Assembly (NCBI RefSeq): GCF_019029495.1
Contig: NZ_JAERQM010000008.1
Coordinates: 172,927 to 236,926, forward strand
Direction of reading: 5' to 3'
DNA: 64,000 nucleotides
Origin: Falsiroseomonas oleicola
GTDB lineage: Bacteria > Pseudomonadota > Alphaproteobacteria > Acetobacterales > Acetobacteraceae
Shown: piece after piece, positions 60,738 through 64,000 of the stretch
Position numbering within the stretch: position 1 is the first letter of the stretch
How the letters are laid out: each line of letters starts with the position of its first letter
Program-made: the position numbers and the translations under genes
The notes under the pieces: generated by a model
What the model was told of the DNA's origin: nothing
Seen by the model: only the letters and a program-made list of their open reading frames with translations
The model's database searches: none

Positions 60738-61744
60738 GCGGAAAATTCCGTCAGACGATGGTGGCAGCGCACCATATGGCCGGGGCTGACCGGCTCGGGC
60801 GGCGGGCGGTCGGTGCGGCACAGGTCGCTGGCGCGTTCGCAGCGGGGGTTGAAGCGGCAGCCGGCGGGCGGGTCGATCAGGCGGGGAATCTCCCCCGGAA
60901 TGCCGCGCAGCCCGGTCTCGGCGGAGGGCAGGCTGTCCAGCAGCTTGCGGGTATAGGGGTGGCTCGGGCGGTCGAAGAATTCGCTGACCGGCGCCTCCTC
61001 CACCTCCTGCCCCGCATACATCACGGTGATGCGGTCGCAGATTTCGTAGGCGGCGCCGAGGTCGTGGGTGGTGAACAGCACGGCGACATTGCGTTCGCGG
61101 GCGAGCTGCTTCAGCAGCTTCAGGATCTGCGCCTGCACCGTGACATCCAGCGCCGTGGTCGGCTCGTCGGCGATGACCAGCTTCGGCTCCGGCAGCAGCG
61201 CCATGGCGATCATCAGCCGCTGGCGCTGGCCGCCCGAGACCTCATGCGGATACTTGCGCAGCAGCGCCTCCGGATTCGGCAGTTGCACCAGGCGCAGCAG
61301 CTCGATCACCCGGGCCAGGTCGGCCTCCCGCCGCGCACGGCCGCTGGGCGGATTGGCGGCGCGGGCCAGGGGTGATTTCCAGCGCATCAGGTCGGCGATC
61401 TGCGTGCCGATGGTGAAGACCGGGTTGAAGGCGGTGGAAGGGTCCTGCGGGATATAGGCGATCTCCCGCCCCCGCACCTCCGCCGCCAGCCGGTCCTCCG
61501 GCAGGTCGAGCAGGTTGCGGCCGCCGAACATCACCGTGCCGGAATCGATGCGCGCCGCATTGCGCGGCAGGATGCCGAGGATGGCGCGCGCCAGCGTGGT
61601 CTTGCCGCAGCCGGATTCGCCGACCAGCCCGCGGATTTCGCCGGCGCGGATGCCACATTGCACGCCATCCAGCACCCGCGCGATTCCGGCATCGGAGGCG
61701 AAGGAGACACGCAGGTCACGCACGGTGATGAGGTCAGCGTCCAC
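60734..61744 (-). CDS. oppD: oligopeptide-type ABC transporter ATP-binding protein (OppD/DppD-like, second system)
   Basis: A 336-residue ATPase with Walker A GESGCGKTTLARAILG, Q-loop YIPQDPSTAFNPV, signature VSGGQRQRLMIA, Walker B LVIADEPTTALD and switch His TTHDLGAA. The C-terminal Cys motif is GCRFNPRCERASDLC. The start is a GTG at 61742-61744, giving DADLITVRDLRVSF, with an 11-base overlap with the oppC end. Together with OppF it powers the importer. Confidence 0.92.
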   Translation of the reverse strand: MDADLITVRDLRVSFASDAGIARVLDGVQCGIRAGEIRGLVGESGCGKTTLARAILGILPRNAARIDSGTVMFGGRNLLDLPEDRLAAEVRGREIAYIPQDPSTAFNPVFTIGTQIADLMRWKSPLARAANPPSGRARREADLARVIELLRLVQLPNPEALLRKYPHEVSGGQRQRLMIAMALLPEPKLVIADEPTTALDVTVQAQILKLLKQLARERNVAVLFTTHDLGAAYEICDRITVMYAGQEVEEAPVSEFFDRPSHPYTRKLLDSLPSAETGLRGIPGEIPRLIDPPAGCRFNPRCERASDLCRTDRPPPEPVSPGHMVRCHHRLTEFSA

Positions 61745-62585
61745 GCGCGGCCCGCCTCAGCCGGGGGTCCAGCACGTCGCGCAGCCCGTCGCCCAGCAGG
61801 TTGAAGCCCATCACCACCACCAGGATGGCAAGCCCCGGGAAGGCCGCATACCACCAGGCCATGGGAAGGAATTCGCGCGATTCCGCGATGGTGCGCCCCC
61901 ATTCCGGCGTCGGCGGCGGCGGACCCAGACCGAGGAAGCCAAGCGTCGCGGCAGTGAGGATGGTGCCGCCCATGCCGATGGTGGTGCGCACGATGATGGA
62001 GGAGGAGATCGAGGGCAGGATATGCAGCACCATCACCCGCCACGGCGAACAGCCCAGCGCGATCGCGGCCTCCACGAAGGTCTCGTTCTTGCAGGATCGC
62101 GTCTCGGCATAGACCAGCCGCGCCCAGAAGGGCCAATAGGTGACGGACAGCGCCAGGATGACGTTCTCGATCGAGGGGCCGAGGGTCTGGGCGATGGCAA
62201 TGGCCAGCACGATCTGCGGCACGGCGAGGAAGACATCCGAGCCGCGCATCAGGATGTCACTGCCAAGACCCTCGTAATAGCCGGCGATCAGGCCGATGGG
62301 CACGCCGATCAGCACCGCGACCAGAATGGCAACGACGGCGATGGTCAGGGTGATGCGCGCACCGAACAGCAGCCGCGAATAGATGTCGCTGCCCATGCGG
62401 TCCGTGCCCAGCCAGTTCTCCGCATTGGGGGGGCTGAGGCGGATGGCGGTGTGGAACTGGTTGACGTCGCCCGGATGGGTGGCAAGGATCGGCGCCAGGA
62501 TCGCCGCCAGTACCACCAGCAGGATCATGCAGAGGCCGAGCATCGAGGCCCGGTCCTCCGCCAGCTTGCGCAATACACGCCACAT
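61734..62585 (-). CDS. oppC: oligopeptide-type ABC transporter permease (OppC/DppC-like, second system)
   Basis: A 283-residue six-helix permease. It begins with the short WRVLRKLAEDRASMLGLCMI segment, followed by NWLGTDRMGSDIYSRLLFGA, a standard OppC motif, and the EAA loop EAAIALGCSPWRVMVLHILP. The ATG at 62583-62585 shares one base with the oppB stop (TGATG); the longer upstream frame is an antisense-type extension through oppB. Confidence 0.92.
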   Translation of the reverse strand: MWRVLRKLAEDRASMLGLCMILLVVLAAILAPILATHPGDVNQFHTAIRLSPPNAENWLGTDRMGSDIYSRLLFGARITLTIAVVAILVAVLIGVPIGLIAGYYEGLGSDILMRGSDVFLAVPQIVLAIAIAQTLGPSIENVILALSVTYWPFWARLVYAETRSCKNETFVEAAIALGCSPWRVMVLHILPSISSSIIVRTTIGMGGTILTAATLGFLGLGPPPPTPEWGRTIAESREFLPMAWWYAAFPGLAILVVVMGFNLLGDGLRDVLDPRLRRAARGR

Positions 62586-63589
62586 CAGCGGGTCTCCCGC
62601 GGGTCGATCAGCCCCTGCAGGATATCGACCAGCAGATTGACCACGATGAACATGGTGCCGGCGATCAGCGTGAAGCCCATGACGGCGTTGTAGTCCGAGT
62701 TGAGGATGGAATTCACAGCGAACATGCCAAGCCCCGGCCAGTCGAACACCGCCTCCACCACCACCGCGCCGGCCAGCAATATGCCGAAGATCAGGCCGAT
62801 CTGCGTGACGGTGCCGATCAGCGCGTTGCGCAGCACGTATTTCCACACGATCTGCCAGCGCGGATAGCCCATCGCTGTCTCATACAGCACGTAGCTGCTT
62901 TCCAGCGCGTTCAGCACGCCGGCGCGGGTGAAGCGCACGATGGTCGCCGCCGCCGGTACCGCCAGCGTCGCCACCGGCAGCACCAGGTGATGCAGCGCAT
63001 CGACCAGCGTCGTCATGTCCTGGTTGATGAGGGAATCGATCAGGTAGAAGCCGGTGATCGGCTCCGGCCCCCAACCCTCCACGCGGCCGGTCAGCGGCGT
63101 CCAGCCCAGTCGCATCGAGAACAGCAGCTGCAGCAGGATGGCGAACCAGAAGCTGGCGATGGCCAGCCCGGCGATGGTGATGAGGCGCAGCGCATGGTCC
63201 ACCCAGGAATTGCGCCGCAGCGCCGCGATGACGCCGAGCGGCACGCCGACAAGTGTGGACACCACCACCGTGACCAGCGTGAGTTCCAGCGTCGCCGGCA
63301 GGCGGCTCAGCAGATCCTCCACCACCGGGCGGCCGGTATAGATGCTGTTGCCCATGTCGCCGGTGAAGATGGACATCACATAGCGCAGGAACTGGATATG
63401 CATCGGCTGATCCAGGCCGAGGCGCTGGCGCATCTCCGCGATGGTGGCGGCGGAGGCATTCTCCCCCGCCGCGAAGGCCGCCGGATCGGCCGGGATCACA
63501 TGCGAGATGAAGAAGACGATCGCGAGAAGACCGAGCAGGGTCGGGATGAACCAGACCATGCGGTTGACGACCAGGACAAGGATCCTCAC
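62585..63589 (-). CDS. oppB: oligopeptide-type ABC transporter permease (OppB/DppB-like, second system)
   Basis: A 334-residue permease. The first helix (VWFIPTLLGLLAIVFFISHV) and the IPADPAAFAAGENASA loop give the standard OppB start. The EAA loop reads YETAMGYPRWQIVWKYVLRN. The start is a GTG at 63587-63589, 13 bases behind the receptor gene. The loop after helix 3 (about 165-200, with GWGPEPITGFYLIDSLINQD) is longer than in the first system. Confidence 0.9.
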   Translation of the reverse strand: MRILVLVVNRMVWFIPTLLGLLAIVFFISHVIPADPAAFAAGENASAATIAEMRQRLGLDQPMHIQFLRYVMSIFTGDMGNSIYTGRPVVEDLLSRLPATLELTLVTVVVSTLVGVPLGVIAALRRNSWVDHALRLITIAGLAIASFWFAILLQLLFSMRLGWTPLTGRVEGWGPEPITGFYLIDSLINQDMTTLVDALHHLVLPVATLAVPAAATIVRFTRAGVLNALESSYVLYETAMGYPRWQIVWKYVLRNALIGTVTQIGLIFGILLAGAVVVEAVFDWPGLGMFAVNSILNSDYNAVMGFTLIAGTMFIVVNLLVDILQGLIDPRETR

Positions 63590-63602
63590 CGGGTGCGCAA
63601 GC

Positions 63603-64000
63603 TCACGTCACGCGAAGCCAGCGCATTTCCTGCCCATCGCCGATCGGGCAGAACCGCACGCCGCTGACATTCTTGCGGAAGGGTCCGTACCACTTGGTGT
63701 TGTGGATGAAGATCGCCGCCGCATCCTCCGACGAAATGCGCGCCACCTGCTGATACAGGGGCTCCCGCTTCGCCTGATCCGGGGTGGCCAGCGCCTCGTC
63801 CAGCAGGCGGTCGACTTCCGGATTCGTATAGTAGCTGGCATTGCTGCCACGCTGGCGGTTGCTGTGCAGGATTTCGCCGGCCCAGTTGTTCGGATCGGCG
63901 TAGTAGCCCGCATAATTCATGAAGGCTGCTGGATGGCGCGGACGGGGGCGGCCGGCGCTGTAAGGGAGACGCGGTCGCGTTCGATCCCCTCCGGCGCTGG
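63603..64000 (-). CDS. family 5 ABC solute-binding protein, C-terminal part only (runs off the window)
   Basis: The last 105 residues are clearly the C-terminal lobe of a peptide-type receptor: MNYAGYYADPNNWAGEILHS, NPEVDRLLDEALATPDQAKR and the end KNVSGVRFCPIGDGQEMRWL. It is the receptor of the second opp operon, 13 bases before oppB. Upstream of the Met at 63918-63920 the same frame stays open to the edge, but those 26 codons are Arg/Pro-rich and unlike the family. A neighbouring frame with more typical codon use ends at a TGA overlapping that ATG. A frameshift or truncated gene at this point is possible. Confidence 0.75.
   Translation of the reverse strand, partial: SAGGDRTRPRLPYSAGRPRPRHPAAFMNYAGYYADPNNWAGEILHSNRQRGSNASYYTNPEVDRLLDEALATPDQAKREPLYQQVARISSEDAAAIFIHNTKWYGPFRKNVSGVRFCPIGDGQEMRWLRVT

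Overview
The window is about 64 kb of GC-rich, gene-dense bacterial chromosome. Gene families, codon use and layout suggest an alphaproteobacterium, most probably an acetic-acid-bacteria relative of the Roseomonas type (inference; no rRNA marker is present). Support comes from the many orphan Bug/TctC-type solute receptors, two hydantoinase/oxoprolinase (hyuA/hyuB) pairs, two Opp-type ABC transporters, a TRAP transporter, a PhaAB-style fused Mrp antiporter and an HWE-family histidine kinase.

Layout. 1-0.9 kb: the N-terminal part of a GT2 glycosyltransferase and a MarR regulator. 0.9-2.5 kb: a gene-poor stretch, then a candidate polymorphic toxin with a small acidic candidate immunity protein. 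2.7-3.9 kb: a radical SAM protein and tRNA-Thr(GGU). 4-9.6 kb: LysR regulator, DAO-type FAD oxidoreductase, orphan family 5 solute-binding protein and gamma-glutamyltransferase, probably for gamma-glutamyl or amine compounds. 9.7-17.2 kb: TRAP transporter genes mixed with an amidohydrolase, an M20 N-carbamoyl hydrolase, a PuuE-like deacetylase and an isochorismatase-type hydrolase, which looks like a ring-opening pathway for a cyclic ureide, imide or N-heterocycle. 17.2-23.1 kb: assorted genes (SorC regulator with a clear palindromic operator, two-domain phosphoesterase, Bug receptor, rhodanese, SH3 protein, and an IsdG-type heme monooxygenase divergent from an unknown gene across a Fur-like palindrome).

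23.1-41 kb: an eight-gene minus-strand operon (solute receptor, oppBCDF, hyuB, hyuA, flavin monooxygenase) divergent from M28 peptidase, M20 peptidase and a second hyuB, with a second hyuA facing it. This suggests import and hydrolysis of peptides or N-acyl and cyclic amides. 41-48.8 kb: alpha/beta hydrolase, Bug receptors, Asp-box propeller protein, carboxymuconolactone decarboxylase homolog, maleate isomerase, RTX protein, NIPSNAP and cupin. 49-57.3 kb: an ABC-F ATPase facing a translationally coupled ptsN-mnhAB-C-D-E-F-G operon for Na+(K+)/H+ antiport. 57.5-64 kb: a PAS/HWE histidine kinase with a ParD-like N-terminus and another opp operon that runs off the edge.

The most unusual observation is a family of three dispersed intergenic elements (41160-41254, 48830-48949, 53402-53497). 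They share conserved linkers, while the hairpins between them differ in sequence and keep their pairing, as expected of a structured RNA. One copy lies between mnhC and mnhD and appears to supply the ribosome-binding site of mnhD. No insertion sequence, CRISPR array, rRNA or prophage was seen.
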